A DNA stretch of 64,000 bases from Angomonas deanei (GCA_903995115.1 LR877145.1:744001-808000), one strand, 5' to 3'. Shown: positions 1 through 10,624, counted from the first letter of the stretch. Notes: a model not told the origin generated them from the sequence alone. Program-made: numbers and translations.

Positions 1-437
1 TGTCTCCTCCTGTCTCACGGTTGCTGTGGAGACAGACCGCCCGAGCGGCGGCTGGCGGGGAACATTGTTTTTCGCCATAAGACAACATTAAAATCGTATT
101 TTTTCTTCTTCCTTTTTTGTTCTGTTGCCTTTGTTGGTCCGATTCTGTCGTTGTGCGGCATATTTCATCGTTTACGGAGAGCGTTCCGCTGTGTGTTGTA
201 CTTTGTTTCATTTGGTGTTAATAAATCTTTCGCTGTAAAGAGAATACAAACGACTAAAAAAAAATAAAAAAAAAACGCACTGAGTTAACAAAGACGTAGT
301 ACTGTACCGTTGGCTGTACTGTTTATTCAACCCACCTATACTGTTGATATACCGCCCCTCCCCCCTTTTCTTGTTCCTCTGCATAGAGTGTATATCGAAG
401 TAAGTTTTCCACTTCTACTTTTGCCTACCTCTCATAA
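1..437 (+). other. 5' flanking intergenic region with trans-splice signals
   Basis: No gene is supported here. The stretch is AT-rich, with an A-rich run near 255-276. A C/T-rich tract at about 351-380 is followed by AG at 385-386, which is a good candidate spliced-leader acceptor for the first amastin (ATG at 438). The first 34 bases contain a short inverted repeat (TGTCTCC and GGAGACA) that may be chance. The 3' end of the upstream gene is not in the window. Confidence 0.6.
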
Positions 438-1196
438 ATGTCTGTCTACTCTTACTACGATGACGTACACACGGCGTACAATCCTACTGCCCCTGCCCAA
501 ACCACCCTCCCCATGAAGAAGCAGCGATCTAGCCAAAGGAAATACGCCCCCATCGTTTTCTGTGTACTTCAGTTCATCATTTTACTCTTTTCCATTTTAG
601 GTATTTGCTTCGATCAGTATAAGACTACCAAACTACTCGACGAATACGGTATCGGCTGTATTTCCTACTGGAGCGTCAAGGAACCAGGGCAGAACTGTAT
701 CAGCGGTAAGTCCATGGGTGCCTCCCCTGCCGTCCTAACGGCCCTCTGTAAAAAGCGCGAGGGTATGTTTAAGGCTGGCGCCGGGTCTGGCGTCACGGCG
801 GTGGTCCTTGTCTTTTTTGGCCTGGTGGTCGGCTGCCTCGTGGCCTTTACCCACGCCCACGATCTCCGTTTCGTCTGTGTAGGGATCAATGTGCTGGCCT
901 TCATCTTCCTCTGCGTCGCCTGGGCGCTGATTGCCTCCATGTACAACAAAGGCGAGGAGACGCAGCCAGACGTGCTGGACATGATGAGAAGGTTAGACAT
1001 CACGGAGTCGACGGATGGATTGGGCTTGAATGTCTACCTACCCGCGCTCTGTGGCGCCTTCAAGGACTTGAATAATATGCAGGAGGCGAAAGAGATGGGC
1101 CAAAAAGCCATTGGTTACGGCTCCGGTTTTGCCTTGCTGATTGTGGCCTGGGTGCTGGTAATTATCAACTCAATTGTCGCCTTGTTACCTTTTTAG
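438..1196 (+). CDS. Amastin-like surface glycoprotein (copy 1)
   Basis: The 252-residue product has the four-membrane-segment layout of amastins, the trypanosomatid surface family. Hydrophobic segments lie near residues 35-58, 112-140, 145-168 and 228-250. Between segments 1 and 2 it carries the amastin signature, C-I-S-Y-W-S-x-K followed six residues later by Cys (GCISYWSVK...NC). The ATG is the first after a pyrimidine tract and AG at 385-386. The next gene is a paralogue in tandem, and the third membrane segment is nearly identical between them (FVCVGINVLAFIFLC). Amastins are plasma-membrane proteins whose biochemical role is not settled. The family assignment is secure from the signature and topology; the amastin subfamily is not determined. 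Confidence 0.93.
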   Translation: MSVYSYYDDVHTAYNPTAPAQTTLPMKKQRSSQRKYAPIVFCVLQFIILLFSILGICFDQYKTTKLLDEYGIGCISYWSVKEPGQNCISGKSMGASPAVLTALCKKREGMFKAGAGSGVTAVVLVFFGLVVGCLVAFTHAHDLRFVCVGINVLAFIFLCVAWALIASMYNKGEETQPDVLDMMRRLDITESTDGLGLNVYLPALCGAFKDLNNMQEAKEMGQKAIGYGSGFALLIVAWVLVIINSIVALLPF

Positions 1197-1660
1197 AGTT
1201 GTCACACATTTGAAGGACTAAAGTGCTGTTTTTTTTTTTCTTCTTCTCCAATGCGCTTCTTGATGAGAAAGGGAACGAAACACGTTGTTGATTTGCTTTT
1301 TTTTTTTTTTTGTTCTTATCGGCTACTTCCGTGACCGATAATCCTGATTCTTCTTTTTTTTTTTTTCTGTAGAGTTTTTTTTTTTATTATGTGTGCCACT
1401 TTTGCCTTCTATATTCACACAAGATTTTTTTTTTTTTTTTTGTTCCCTTTGGCCGTGCCATTGTCGATTTTTCATCGTTGCTTTTTCCAATCTTTTTGTA
1501 TTTCTGTGTTATAATTTTTTTGTTTCTCACAATTTTAGGTGTTTTGGTCGTTCATTTTCCGCATCGTGCCCAGGTTACCCCGACAGTGTGCTTTTTGCGT
1601 TTTCCTTCCCCCATTATCTCTCTTCCAAAGGTCTGTTTTTGAGTTTCACCTACCGCATTC
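1197..1660 (+). other. Intergenic region between amastins
   Basis: It contains several long T-runs and no supportable gene. A C/T-rich tract around 1600-1627 followed by AG at 1629-1630 is the likely trans-splice acceptor for the second amastin. Short open frames across this stretch start in the T-runs and encode mainly Phe/Leu/Ser, so they are treated as noise. Confidence 0.6.
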
Positions 1661-2434
1661 ATGTCCATCTACTCCTACTACGATGCCGATATCACTCCGT
1701 GGCAGGGCGCCCCTCAACCCCATGGGTCGCAGTACACGGGATATCAACCAGCCTACGGCCAGCAAGCCAACACGCCAGTGCCCTCGTACAAGCAAAGCTC
1801 CGACCAACCCAGGGTCGCACCGATTGTCTTCTGTGTGCTCCAGTTCATCGCGCTCATTCTTTCCGTCTTGGGCGTCTGCTTCGACCAGTACAAGCCGCAC
1901 GAAGTGATACAGCAGGACGCGTTTGGTTGCATCTCGCTCTGGTCGTTTAAGATGCCAGGGGAGAATTGCATTACCGGCAAGAATTTTGAGTTGTCTTCAG
2001 AGGAGCTTTTTTCGGTGTGTAAGACGCGCAGCCAAAAGGTCAAGGCGGCTGGGGGTCTGGGCATTGCCGGCATTATCCTTATTTTCATTGCTCTCGTGGT
2101 CGGCGGTGCAGCGATTTGCACTGGCGTTGCCGCGCTCCGTTTCGTGTGCGTTGGGATCAACGTGCTGGCTTTCATCTTCCTCTGCGTCACATGGGCGCTG
2201 GTCGCTTACATGTTCAATAACGGGGAAGATTTGAGCAACGAGTCGCTCCAGTCTGGCCTTACGCCGGATGAGCTTTCACTCGTTCAACTGTTCTGCTCTT
2301 CCTTTAAGAGTTTCAACGATGCTTTTGCGGGGACGGGGTTCACGGTTATAAAGTATGGCTCGGGCTTTGGCTTACTGATTGCCGCCTGGGGAATGGTACT
2401 CATCAACACGATTGTCGTGGTCTTGCCTTGCTAG
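1661..2434 (+). CDS. Amastin-like surface glycoprotein (copy 2)
   Basis: This 257-residue tandem paralogue of the preceding gene has a longer Gln/Pro/Tyr-rich cytoplasmic N-terminus (residues 1-45). It has the same four membrane segments and the signature C-I-S-L-W-S-x-K with the second Cys six residues later (GCISLWSFK...NC). Conservation with copy 1 is highest in the first membrane segment, the signature, and segment 3. The loop before segment 4 and the N-terminus differ strongly, which indicates an old duplication rather than a recent one. The start is the first ATG after the acceptor AG at 1629-1630. Confidence 0.93.
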   Translation: MSIYSYYDADITPWQGAPQPHGSQYTGYQPAYGQQANTPVPSYKQSSDQPRVAPIVFCVLQFIALILSVLGVCFDQYKPHEVIQQDAFGCISLWSFKMPGENCITGKNFELSSEELFSVCKTRSQKVKAAGGLGIAGIILIFIALVVGGAAICTGVAALRFVCVGINVLAFIFLCVTWALVAYMFNNGEDLSNESLQSGLTPDELSLVQLFCSSFKSFNDAFAGTGFTVIKYGSGFGLLIAAWGMVLINTIVVVLPC

Positions 2435-2750
2435 GCAAAACAAACAAACACACCACGCTCGCTTAACACAAGCATTTTTTTCTTTTCACTTTTTTTTTTT
2501 TTCTTACCATTTGCATACTCTTCCCTCCCCCCCTTTTTAGTTTTGGAATTTTAAACCTTCCAATTCAATTTTTTTTTAAGCAGTTTTTGTTTTTTCATTT
2601 TTTCATTTGCTGGTTTCTTCTCTTTTACTTTATTTCTTGCGACGTGAGGTCGATTGTCAACGCACTTGGGGTCATTGTCCTCCGTGGTATATAAAAAAAA
2701 AAATTCCTGTCTTTTTTTTTTTTTTTTTTCATCTCTCGTTTAGTGTATAA
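2435..2750 (+). other. Intergenic region with strong trans-splice acceptor
   Basis: It is AT-rich with many T-runs. An 18-base T-run at 2712-2729, followed by CATCTCTCGTTT and AG at 2742-2743, is a textbook kinetoplastid acceptor. It places the first AUG of the next message at 2751. No gene is seen here. Confidence 0.7.
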
Positions 2751-4741
2751 ATGTACTCTCCTAAGAATAGTGAAGATGACGTCCTGTCTGTTGCGGCGGA
2801 TGAACCCAAAAGTGGTTCGCACCGCTGCCAATGACGCCGCGCCAATACGAATCATCAAAAAGAATCCTAGAACAAATGTAATGAGCTCGACAGAAAATGA
2901 TTTGAACGGTAGTGTGTTTAGTAATGTGACCTCGGTGCATACCCCGCAGGTGACGAGTATGCCCTTGACCGCCCGCAATGTGGTGTCCCCTAGGATAGAG
3001 GTGCGGTTACCTCCACAAGGAGAGCCCGTCGTCACCTCCGCCCCACCAACCTCCAGACCGGTGTCCACCACGCCAGTTGTGAAGACCAACCAGAAGAAGA
3101 GTGGGAAACCGACGAAGGAGGAAAGCAACACCGACGAGGAGGACTTTCTCTCCAAGACGACGGGTTGGATCAAGTCGTTTCTCTCTAGCAGCCCCATTTT
3201 CTCTCCTCGAAAGGAGACAGACCCGCCAGCAGTACAGCCGACCAAGCCGAGCCAGAAGACCACCACCACCAAGAAGGAGACGAAGCGGACGACACCGGAC
3301 AAGAACAAAGGGACGGTGGGAAAAGGTAAAAGTCGTAATTCTTCTCACCCCGTGAAGGAAACGGGGTCCACCTATAAGAAGGGCGCCTCGCCCCTCCATG
3401 AGGCAGCGGGGTAGCACCATGTACACCACGGAGCGATCCCCATCCAAGAAGACCGTCACCTCCTCCACTTCCAAGGAGAAGCGAAAGACCTCCTCGACCC
3501 ACTCCTCGCACACCACCCCACACAGCGCCTCCAGAAAGAAGGCGAACTCACCGACGGCTAAAAATAGTGAAAAGAACCCTTCCACAGCGGCGAGGAAAAG
3601 AAGTCCAGAAGCACAGGAAAAAGCCAAGCCGCGCAAAACAGAAACTCATCATACTCTCCCCGTCACCAAAAGTCCTTCTCCTACCCCAGTGAAGCCAGCC
3701 TCTGTGACACCCAAGAAGGAGAAAGCAAAGTCGCCTGCCGTAACGGCGACGAAAGGGACAGAGACACCGCAAAAGACGGCACCTACTCCAACCGTAGAGA
3801 CCTCCCCGATCGGCACCAAGCAGGTCTACGTTGCCCCTCCGTCCGCCCCTGAGGATGAGCCCACCGTACTGTGCGTGGCGACCAAATACACGTTTCAGTA
3901 CGCCACGTCCACGTGGATGGGGGCGCCGACCATGATTCGCATCCCACACCCCAACAGAGGGCTGGCCCAGGGGGGAATGCGTGCCTGTTTCGAAGTATTT
4001 GAGGTGTCCGACGACGGTCTCAGCACGGCCATGGTGGCCAAGCTGTTCCGTCGCACCATCCTAGAAGTCTCCGAGCGAGACTACTTTAATGAAGGGGAGA
4101 TCCAAAAGACGTGCCAGGTATTCCTCAAGGAGTTTAGCAATGCACTCAAGAAGACCGGGACGACCGGCGTCACCCCGCTCTCCTACATTGACAGTGTCGT
4201 GGTGTACATTCCTCCCAAGCAGATTCCCGAGCCGATGCGCAACGTGCGGAAGGGATTTTTTAGTTACAAAACCGAAAACACACGGGAGTTTTTATTTACG
4301 ATGGAACCCAAGTTGGAGGGTCATTTTACAAAGTACACCAGCAACGACGGCGCGGTCTTTTATAGCAACGAGGTGCGTCAGGCGATCGCCGACCACAATG
4401 CTCGATTAGAGGTGTTGAAAACCTGCGAGGCCTTCTCCCACTTTACCTTGGAGGAGAGTGGGGGCAGCATGCTGGTGTGCGACTTGCAAGGGGTGCAGTC
4501 CTTCCTCACCGATCCTCAGATACACACCATTGACGGGGAGTGTTTCGGGATGGGGAATATGGGGGCCATAGGGATGCAGCGGTGGCTCGCACGGCATAAG
4601 TGCAACGACATTTGTAAAAAGATGGGTTTAAAGAGCTGCGAAAAGACGACGCTGAAGCGCTTTGATAATGTGGAAAAGAGGGAAAAGTATTTTAAAAAGG
4701 CACAGGCGAATTACAAAAAAAGTGCCCCGCCGTTAGCCTAA
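2751..4741 (+). CDS. Alpha-kinase with Lys/Ser/Thr/Pro-rich N-terminal extension; reading frame interrupted twice
   Basis: The C-terminal ~300 residues (from about 3870) form an alpha-kinase (MHCK/eEF2K type) domain. It has the N-lobe GGMR loop, the ATP-binding Lys in V-A-K-L-F, the catalytic D-L-Q-G, the G-M-G-N-M-G loop, and the zinc-site H-x-C-x3-C near the end. A long basic, low-complexity extension precedes it. The first AUG after the acceptor (2751) opens frame 3 and reads MYSPKNSEDD..., stopping at 2830-2832. Similar-quality sequence continues in frame 1 to 3414, and the kinase lies in frame 2 from 3356. Both changes equal one extra base and can be placed at AAAA (2808-2811) and GGGG (3408-3411). 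If uninterrupted the product would be about 662 residues. Either these are assembly errors, or the extension is broken and only a shorter kinase starting at 3398 or 3419 is made. Confidence 0.8.
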
Positions 4742-5585
4742 TAAGAAAAACAAACAAAAAACAACAACAACGGAGAATAAACAATCCAAAATATGCAGGG
4801 CGTAAGAAAATGACAATGTAAAGAAACGAGGTTGAACACATTCGCAAAGGAATTTTTTTTTTCTTTGATACACAATACTCTGACTCTCATTTTAAAGAAT
4901 ATTAAACCTTTCACACATCTTCGTAAATATCTTTTAAATGTTTTTTTTTTTCTTTTTCTTTCACATTCTGATGTCTTGCATTGTTTAGAGCTTCGCTACT
5001 CAGTGCTATTTACCTTACACCTAGATTCTTTGTATACTCGACAATTATGTGAAACACTCTCATTTTTTTTTTTTAAATTCATCTTCCAAAAACAGAACAC
5101 ACGTTTACCCAAGTGTATAAGGGAATTGGGGGTAGTTTTTCCTTTTACCGTGCATTCCTCTTCTTTCCCCCTTTCTTCTCGAGATAAAGATACATCGTAG
5201 TATAGAAAGCGAAGATTAGGTTAAAATATACATTTTACCTTGTCTTTTTTTTGTGTTCCACGAGCACACCGATTTTTTTCTAAAGGGATCCTTATAGTCA
5301 TTTTTTTTATTTTATTTTAATTGTTGTTTAGTTGTTATCACCCCCAAAAAAAAAAAGTTGTAGTCAAGTTATCATTGTTTTCTAGTTGTTCAGTACAACT
5401 ACACCGACAAAATAATAAAAAAAAATAAAATAAAGAACTATTCCCGAATATTTCTCGAGCGAAGTTACTGTTTTTGCCTAGGGAATACGTTTTTTTTTTT
5501 GTGTTTTTTACATTTTTTTTTTATTTATTTTTCATCCATTACTATTATTATTATTTGAGTCGTGGTTCGCGACGCGTTTGTTTTT
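4742..5585 (+). other. Long AT-rich intergenic region
   Basis: These 844 bases hold repeated T-runs (for example near 4851-4862, 4941-4953, 5064-5075 and 5490-5522) and A-runs, with no credible gene. A 122-residue open frame at 4832-5200 begins with TTG and is Phe/Leu-rich from the T-runs. The likely acceptor for the next gene is the AG at about 5558-5559, after a T-rich stretch and an ATT repeat. The 3' UTR and polyadenylation region of the upstream gene must also lie here. Confidence 0.6.
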
Positions 5586-8500
5586 ATGCTGGCCGACCGT
5601 ACTAACGATTTAATGAGCAGTGGTTACAGTAACGCCGGTGGGTCCAAACCCACCAGTCCGATCCCGGCAGGTAAACTCATGTTGAAGTCGAACCCGTGCT
5701 CTCCCAAGTCGTCCAAGGTGCCGAGCCCGACGCCCAGTAGTATTCAGTACGAGACCTACTCCATCCACCTAGACGACGGGGATTGGCAGTCGCCGCCCCC
5801 TCCGGAGCCCTTCAACCTGAACAAAGGAAGTACCGCGAATGGGGAGGCGGAAAACGCTAGGGCACCGGGCATTACGCAGGTCACGCAGGAGGAACCCCGC
5901 CCTGTAGGGAAGCCACCGCTCCCGGATAGACCAGAGTATCAAGTACCACTCGACGAGAGTGTCAGCGAAAACGAAAACTCCTTCTCGTCTTTTGGATTTC
6001 ATAGAGATCGTACCCCTTCTCTTCCCGCCATGTCGACCCGGAATAGCATCCCCGTCACCGCGCGTGACGCCAGAGACGAGACACTCAATGCCGTCAAATA
6101 CACGTTTGACCGCACCACGCACAAGTGGAACGAAACGCCAATCCGTCTGACGATTCGCCACCCCAATCGGGGTATTAGCCAAGACGACTTGTTTGTCTAC
6201 TTTTCCGTTTTAGTGAAGGAAGACGCACAGTTCCTGTCGGCCTGTGGGCACGAGACGACCAGTGGGGAGGGCAGTCGGCTGAAAAGACCGCTGCCCATGA
6301 TGGGACGCATGTTTCGGCACAACATCGACGGCGTGTGCGAAGACGACTATTTCGGCCTTGCCCAAAGTCAGTTTATGTGCGAAGAGTTTGTACGGCACTT
6401 TAACCACTCCAAGTATTTAGCCAGTTTCGCCCTCGATGCCAACCCCAACCCCTCGTATGCGAGTTGGGTCAAACATCCGCTCCCCTTCTTGACGGGGAGG
6501 GTCTTGGTGAAGATCCCACAGTCGGAGATCCCACGGGAGTACGGCACACACCGGAAAGGGTTTTTCTCCTACCGAACGGAGGAGACGAAGGAGCTGTTCA
6601 TCTTTCTCGAGCCCGATGTCATCCTCTGCGACATGATGGCCATCCCCCTGACCCCAACGGTGGAGGAGTACTTTAGTCAGCTGGACGAGGCCAGTGGGCA
6701 GGACTGTCACAAGTACGGGGACAATACGTACTACTGTAACTACCCACGGGCGGTGGGGTGGGAGAAGGAGGACTACGTCCACGTGGCAGAGGCCTTTTCG
6801 CACTACACCCACACCTGCACCGAGCACCGCATGATTGCCTGTGGCATGCGCCGCGGGGGCGGGTTCCTTACCGATCCGCTTCTCAACTCCTTAGACCGCA
6901 AACAGTTCGGGATGGAGAACGGTGGCCTCAAAGAGATTACCAAGTGGGCTGTACGACACTGCTGTAACGACTTGTGCAAAATGCTTCGCCTCCCCGCCCC
7001 ACGCGCGAGTCAGGCCGAACTGGACATGCGCGACGGCAACTCGCTGCAAATTGCGGACTGCTCCCACTACCTCAATTTCGCGGAGGCCCTCTATTACAAC
7101 ATTCCCCTGCCGAATCTGTTAGAGGATGAACCAGAAGAGGGGGAGATGGTGACGACGAGTGCGCCACGCGACGACGGCGGGTGGGACTCTCCCATACCGA
7201 TGCAGGCGGAGGATAGGGGATCCCCTGTCCCACCGCTGAATCTTACGGAGTCCGAGCCAGCCCTCGTGCACTCCGCCGCTAGTGTACCGGTGGTGCAGCC
7301 GGGGTCGCCCTTTGTGTCTCAAAATGTCATTAACGAAAAGCGTGTGGTCAAGAAGAAGGCCGATGCACCGGTCGACACGGTAGGTGGCGACAGCCATTCT
7401 TACCCTGCCAGTGCGCCTCCAGTGCCGCCGTTGCGCACCAAGAAGATGCCCGCGACTCTCCTAACGCCCCGCACCGATCGCGCCGCGCCATTTGCTTTGT
7501 CTGGCACTACTACCTCTAGCGACGGGAAGGCCACCCCGAGGACGAAGCGGACTCAGACGCCAAATAGCGGTTCTCGCCCCAAGACCCCACGGACCCCAAA
7601 AACGCCACGCACCCCGACCACACCTAGGAGCCGACGGGCATCGGGTGCTGGAAAGACAAAGAAGACCAAGAAGATGCCTCCCTCCACGGCGGCGCCACCA
7701 CCGGAACGGGCACCGGCAAACGTAAAGCCGGAGCCGTTCGCTGCCACCCCAAGCGGCAGTAGCTATTTGAAGGCGACCGATCGACCACTGCGCGCCAAAA
7801 CACGCCGGTCCTCGTCGGCCAATGTGTCTGCCCCAAAGGTTCCCACCCAGCGGTACGATAAGGAGAAGCCACCCATCACCTCCGGTGAAACCGCGACGGT
7901 GAACACCGTGTCCGATCCACCAAAGCCCCCTAAGCGACAGGCGCCCCCACTTCCACCGAAACGCGCATCCGTCGCCCGCGATACCGACGCCCTCCCCAAG
8001 GTACTCACCACTCCCCCACGGAAAGCGCCAGAGGCCTTCTCCCGCTCGCAGTCAGAGAGCGTCCTGACCCCTTCCAAGTCCCGCCGGTCCGTCACGCAGG
8101 AGGAGCCAAAGATGTTCGACATGAAGAATGTGTACCCCGCCACCAAGTACAAGTTTGACGCCTCCACGTTGACCTGGAGAGCCAGCCGGACCTATATACG
8201 GGTGTGCAACCCCGACTGTGGTGTGGCACAGGGCGGCATGCGGGTCTGCTTCGACGTGAACGAGGTCGACCCTTGCAACGCGCATAGTGAGGAAATTACC
8301 AATGTCGCAAAAATGTATCGTCGCACCATTTCCAAAGTCGTCGAGGAGGACTACTTCAACGAGGGTGAGGTACAGCTGTTGTGCGCTTCGTTGGTACGAG
8401 ACTTTAACGCTGCGTTATCCTCGGCGGGAAACCTGACGGCTCGGAATCGTATTCTTATGGAGATGATGGAATGCTCTGTCTGCTTTTTCGACCGAAACGA

Positions 8501-9062
8501 TCTGCCAGCAGACTTGCAAACCACTAGAAAGGGATTCTTTTCCTACCGGACGACGGACACCCACAAGGTATACTTCACCATGGAGCCTAAGCTGATCGGT
8601 AATTTCACCAAGTACAATGGCAATTTCGGCGAGGCGTACCCCACCAACGAACGTCCACTCCCAACGGCGGAGCGGTTGAAGCGGTTGCAGATTTTTGAGG
8701 TGGCCGAGGCGCTCTCTCACTTTTCCCTCCTCGCGAGCGACGGGGGGTTGCTGATTTGCGATATTCAAGGCGTGGAGCACCGCCTCACCGACCCCGAGCT
8801 GCACACGCACGACAAGGAGGGCATGGGGATTGGCAATATGGGGATGGAGGGTATCCGTGAGTTTATCAAAAAGCACAAGTGCACGAGAATTTGTAAACAA
8901 CTAGGTTTCGCCCCACTGGACCCGGGGAAGGGGTCGGGGTTTGACGCAGCCTCCCGGAAGACCAACAAATTTTTGAAAGTGGTGGACCAGCTGACCAGCG
9001 TGGATAGGGCGTCTCGCATAGAAAAACCGGTGGAATCCTTTTCAAAGCGATCGGCGAATTAG
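5586..9062 (+). CDS. Tandem pseudokinase-kinase fusion of the alpha-kinase family
   Basis: The 1158-residue product has two alpha-kinase-like domains. Domain 1 (about residues 168-470) keeps the fold's landmarks, including KGFFSY-like and EAFSH-like segments and a terminal H-C-C-N-x2-C, but has lost the catalytic set. The GGMR loop reads DDLF, the ATP-binding Lys is Arg241, D-L-Q-G is replaced by G-M-R-R (Gly420 in place of the Asp), and GMGNMG reads GMENGG. It is therefore very probably a pseudokinase. A Pro/Thr/Lys-rich linker (about 500-840) contains repeated K/R-T-P-R/K-T motifs. Domain 2 (about 849-1109) is intact with all these motifs present. The start at 5586 is the first ATG in the frame. 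The substrate is unknown; the linker could be a phosphorylation or scaffold region. Confidence 0.9.
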   Translation: MLADRTNDLMSSGYSNAGGSKPTSPIPAGKLMLKSNPCSPKSSKVPSPTPSSIQYETYSIHLDDGDWQSPPPPEPFNLNKGSTANGEAENARAPGITQVTQEEPRPVGKPPLPDRPEYQVPLDESVSENENSFSSFGFHRDRTPSLPAMSTRNSIPVTARDARDETLNAVKYTFDRTTHKWNETPIRLTIRHPNRGISQDDLFVYFSVLVKEDAQFLSACGHETTSGEGSRLKRPLPMMGRMFRHNIDGVCEDDYFGLAQSQFMCEEFVRHFNHSKYLASFALDANPNPSYASWVKHPLPFLTGRVLVKIPQSEIPREYGTHRKGFFSYRTEETKELFIFLEPDVILCDMMAIPLTPTVEEYFSQLDEASGQDCHKYGDNTYYCNYPRAVGWEKEDYVHVAEAFSHYTHTCTEHRMIACGMRRGGGFLTDPLLNSLDRKQFGMENGGLKEITKWAVRHCCNDLCKMLRLPAPRASQAELDMRDGNSLQIADCSHYLNFAEALYYNIPLPNLLEDEPEEGEMVTTSAPRDDGGWDSPIPMQAEDRGSPVPPLNLTESEPALVHSAASVPVVQPGSPFVSQNVINEKRVVKKKADAPVDTVGGDSHSYPASAPPVPPLRTKKMPATLLTPRTDRAAPFALSGTTTSSDGKATPRTKRTQTPNSGSRPKTPRTPKTPRTPTTPRSRRASGAGKTKKTKKMPPSTAAPPPERAPANVKPEPFAATPSGSSYLKATDRPLRAKTRRSSSANVSAPKVPTQRYDKEKPPITSGETATVNTVSDPPKPPKRQAPPLPPKRASVARDTDALPKVLTTPPRKAPEAFSRSQSESVLTPSKSRRSVTQEEPKMFDMKNVYPATKYKFDASTLTWRASRTYIRVCNPDCGVAQGGMRVCFDVNEVDPCNAHSEEITNVAKMYRRTISKVVEEDYFNEGEVQLLCASLVRDFNAALSSAGNLTARNRILMEMMECSVCFFDRNDLPADLQTTRKGFFSYRTTDTHKVYFTMEPKLIGNFTKYNGNFGEAYPTNERPLPTAERLKRLQIFEVAEALSHFSLLASDGGLLICDIQGVEHRLTDPELHTHDKEGMGIGNMGMEGIREFIKKHKCTRICKQLGFAPLDPGKGSGFDAASRKTNKFLKVVDQLTSVDRASRIEKPVESFSKRSAN

Positions 9063-9625
9063 AGCAGCGCATTCTCTCTCTTTCTTTTTTGTTTTTGGCC
9101 TTTTTTGATATTTTAAAAAAACAAAAAATAATACCAATAGAAAAAGAGAGGGCGCGAAAGAAAATCCACAACATAGTATATCATTGTAACTAAATGCAAT
9201 TTTTTTTTCCCACCTGTTATCACTATTTGCTACCATTAGATTTCCCTTATTCCACATACTCGCATGCTTGTTTTTTTTTGTGCTTTGTATTTATGAACGT
9301 GATTGCGTCTTGCAATGGAGGCTATGCTAAATAACACACCAACAAAAGCAAAACTAGAATGATAAATAAATGAGAATATAACGAAACTGTGAGTATCTTT
9401 TTATATATATAAAAGTTAAATGAAGTTGCTAATGCAGTGCAAGTGATGAAAAAAACAACAAGGAAATATGAGTGTTTGACCTAGAAATATGTTTTTGCTG
9501 CACCTTTCCTGTTCTTTTTTTTTTTTTTTAATTCTTTTTTATAATGATGTTTAGTGATGCCAAGTTTGGTCGTAAAAGTTCAGTTTAAACTTCTTATTTT
9601 TCTTTCTTTACCACGATATTGCGCC
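9063..9625 (+). other. Intergenic region with trans-splice signal
   Basis: It is AT-rich and holds a TA repeat near 9402-9412, T-runs, and a strong T tract around 9515-9530 followed by AG at 9553-9554, the likely acceptor for the next kinase. No gene is seen. Confidence 0.6.
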
Positions 9626-10624
9626 ATGACCCGTCCACCCACAGAACAACAGCCACCGAGGGTGCGGCCTGTGACGTGCCTCGGCGACAAATATATCTTT
9701 GACCGCGAGAGTTACTCCTGGAAGAAGACAGACACCGTCGTTTGCGTTACACATCCCGACAAACCTCTAGCAAGTGGTAGCATGCGCGTTTGCTACGAAG
9801 TGGAGGAGATCGATGTAGATGGCGGCAGCTCACCGATGGTAGCCAAAATATTTATGCAAAAGAACCCGACTGTCAACAGTGAAGACTACTTTAATGAGGG
9901 CAAAACGCAATGCATGTGTGAAGAGTTTGCCGACAACTTCAATCGCTTACATGTCACTGGGGTCCACAAGCCTAACATTTCCTTTCTGCAGTGCTATGTG
10001 GTGCTCCTCCCTCGGGACAATATTCCCCCTGACTATCAAGACTGGTCAAAAGGATTCTTTTCATACAAGACGCAGGACACGCAGGAGGTGATGTTTGTGA
10101 TGGAGCCGAAGCTCGATGGCCACTTCACAAAGTATAACAATAACAACGGTAAAACGTACCCGGAAGACCCCACGGCTCGTCTGACGCCGTCGCAGAGTGA
10201 TCGACGTACCGCTATTTTCGAGGCGGCAGAGGCCTTTTCTCACTTCTCGTTGGCGGAGAGCGGTGGCAGCATGCTGGTGTGCGACTTGCAGGGTGTGCAT
10301 GACTTCCTGACAGACCCTCAGATACTCATGGAGGATGGCAAGGGACTCGGGATGGGCAACGTAGGTCAGAAGGGCATTGACAAGTGGGTAAAGGTGCACC
10401 AGTGCAATGCCATTTGTAAGGCTCTAGGGCTGCAGCCGCTGCATGGTGTCGCCCCGTCATCGGTGAGTCGTCAGTCCAACCACTACGTAGGCCTGCGTGC
10501 CCAGCTGCAGATGCAGAACCCTGTGCGTCCACAGGACCTCATCCCGCTTAGCAAACCGTTGGACCAAATGACGGAGGAGGAACGTATCGAGTATGCGATT
10601 AAACTGTCTAACTTGACTTCTTAA
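9626..10624 (+). CDS. Compact alpha-kinase (copy A)
   Basis: This is a single-domain alpha-kinase of 332 residues with almost no extension. The start at 9626 aligns residue-for-residue with the ATG of the next gene and follows the acceptor at 9553-9554; an in-frame upstream GTG is not used. Lys74 (M-V-A-K) is the predicted ATP-binding residue, and D-L-Q-G, a G-M-G-N-V-G loop and H-x-C-x3-C are present. The N-lobe loop has drifted to S-G-S-M-R, where the array's other intact kinase domains have G-G-M-R. From about residue 100 the protein is almost identical to copy B, including at the nucleotide level, while the first 100 residues differ much more. Family members phosphorylate Ser/Thr in helical contexts; the substrate here is unknown. 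Confidence 0.93.
   Translation: MTRPPTEQQPPRVRPVTCLGDKYIFDRESYSWKKTDTVVCVTHPDKPLASGSMRVCYEVEEIDVDGGSSPMVAKIFMQKNPTVNSEDYFNEGKTQCMCEEFADNFNRLHVTGVHKPNISFLQCYVVLLPRDNIPPDYQDWSKGFFSYKTQDTQEVMFVMEPKLDGHFTKYNNNNGKTYPEDPTARLTPSQSDRRTAIFEAAEAFSHFSLAESGGSMLVCDLQGVHDFLTDPQILMEDGKGLGMGNVGQKGIDKWVKVHQCNAICKALGLQPLHGVAPSSVSRQSNHYVGLRAQLQMQNPVRPQDLIPLSKPLDQMTEEERIEYAIKLSNLTS

Noticed and set aside
1-34. Inverted repeat TGTCTCC...GGAGACA at the window start
   Set aside because: Seven base pairs across a 20-base loop in a window of this size are expected by chance.
2625-3308. Long open frame on the minus strand (227 codons) opposite the first alpha-kinase gene
   Set aside because: It mirrors the low-complexity Lys/Thr/Ser-rich coding strand, gives a Phe/Val/Leu-rich product of no family, and would be the only minus-strand gene in the window.
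4832-5200. 122-codon open frame in the gap after the first kinase
   Set aside because: It begins with TTG, not ATG, and is Phe/Leu-rich because it reads through T-runs.
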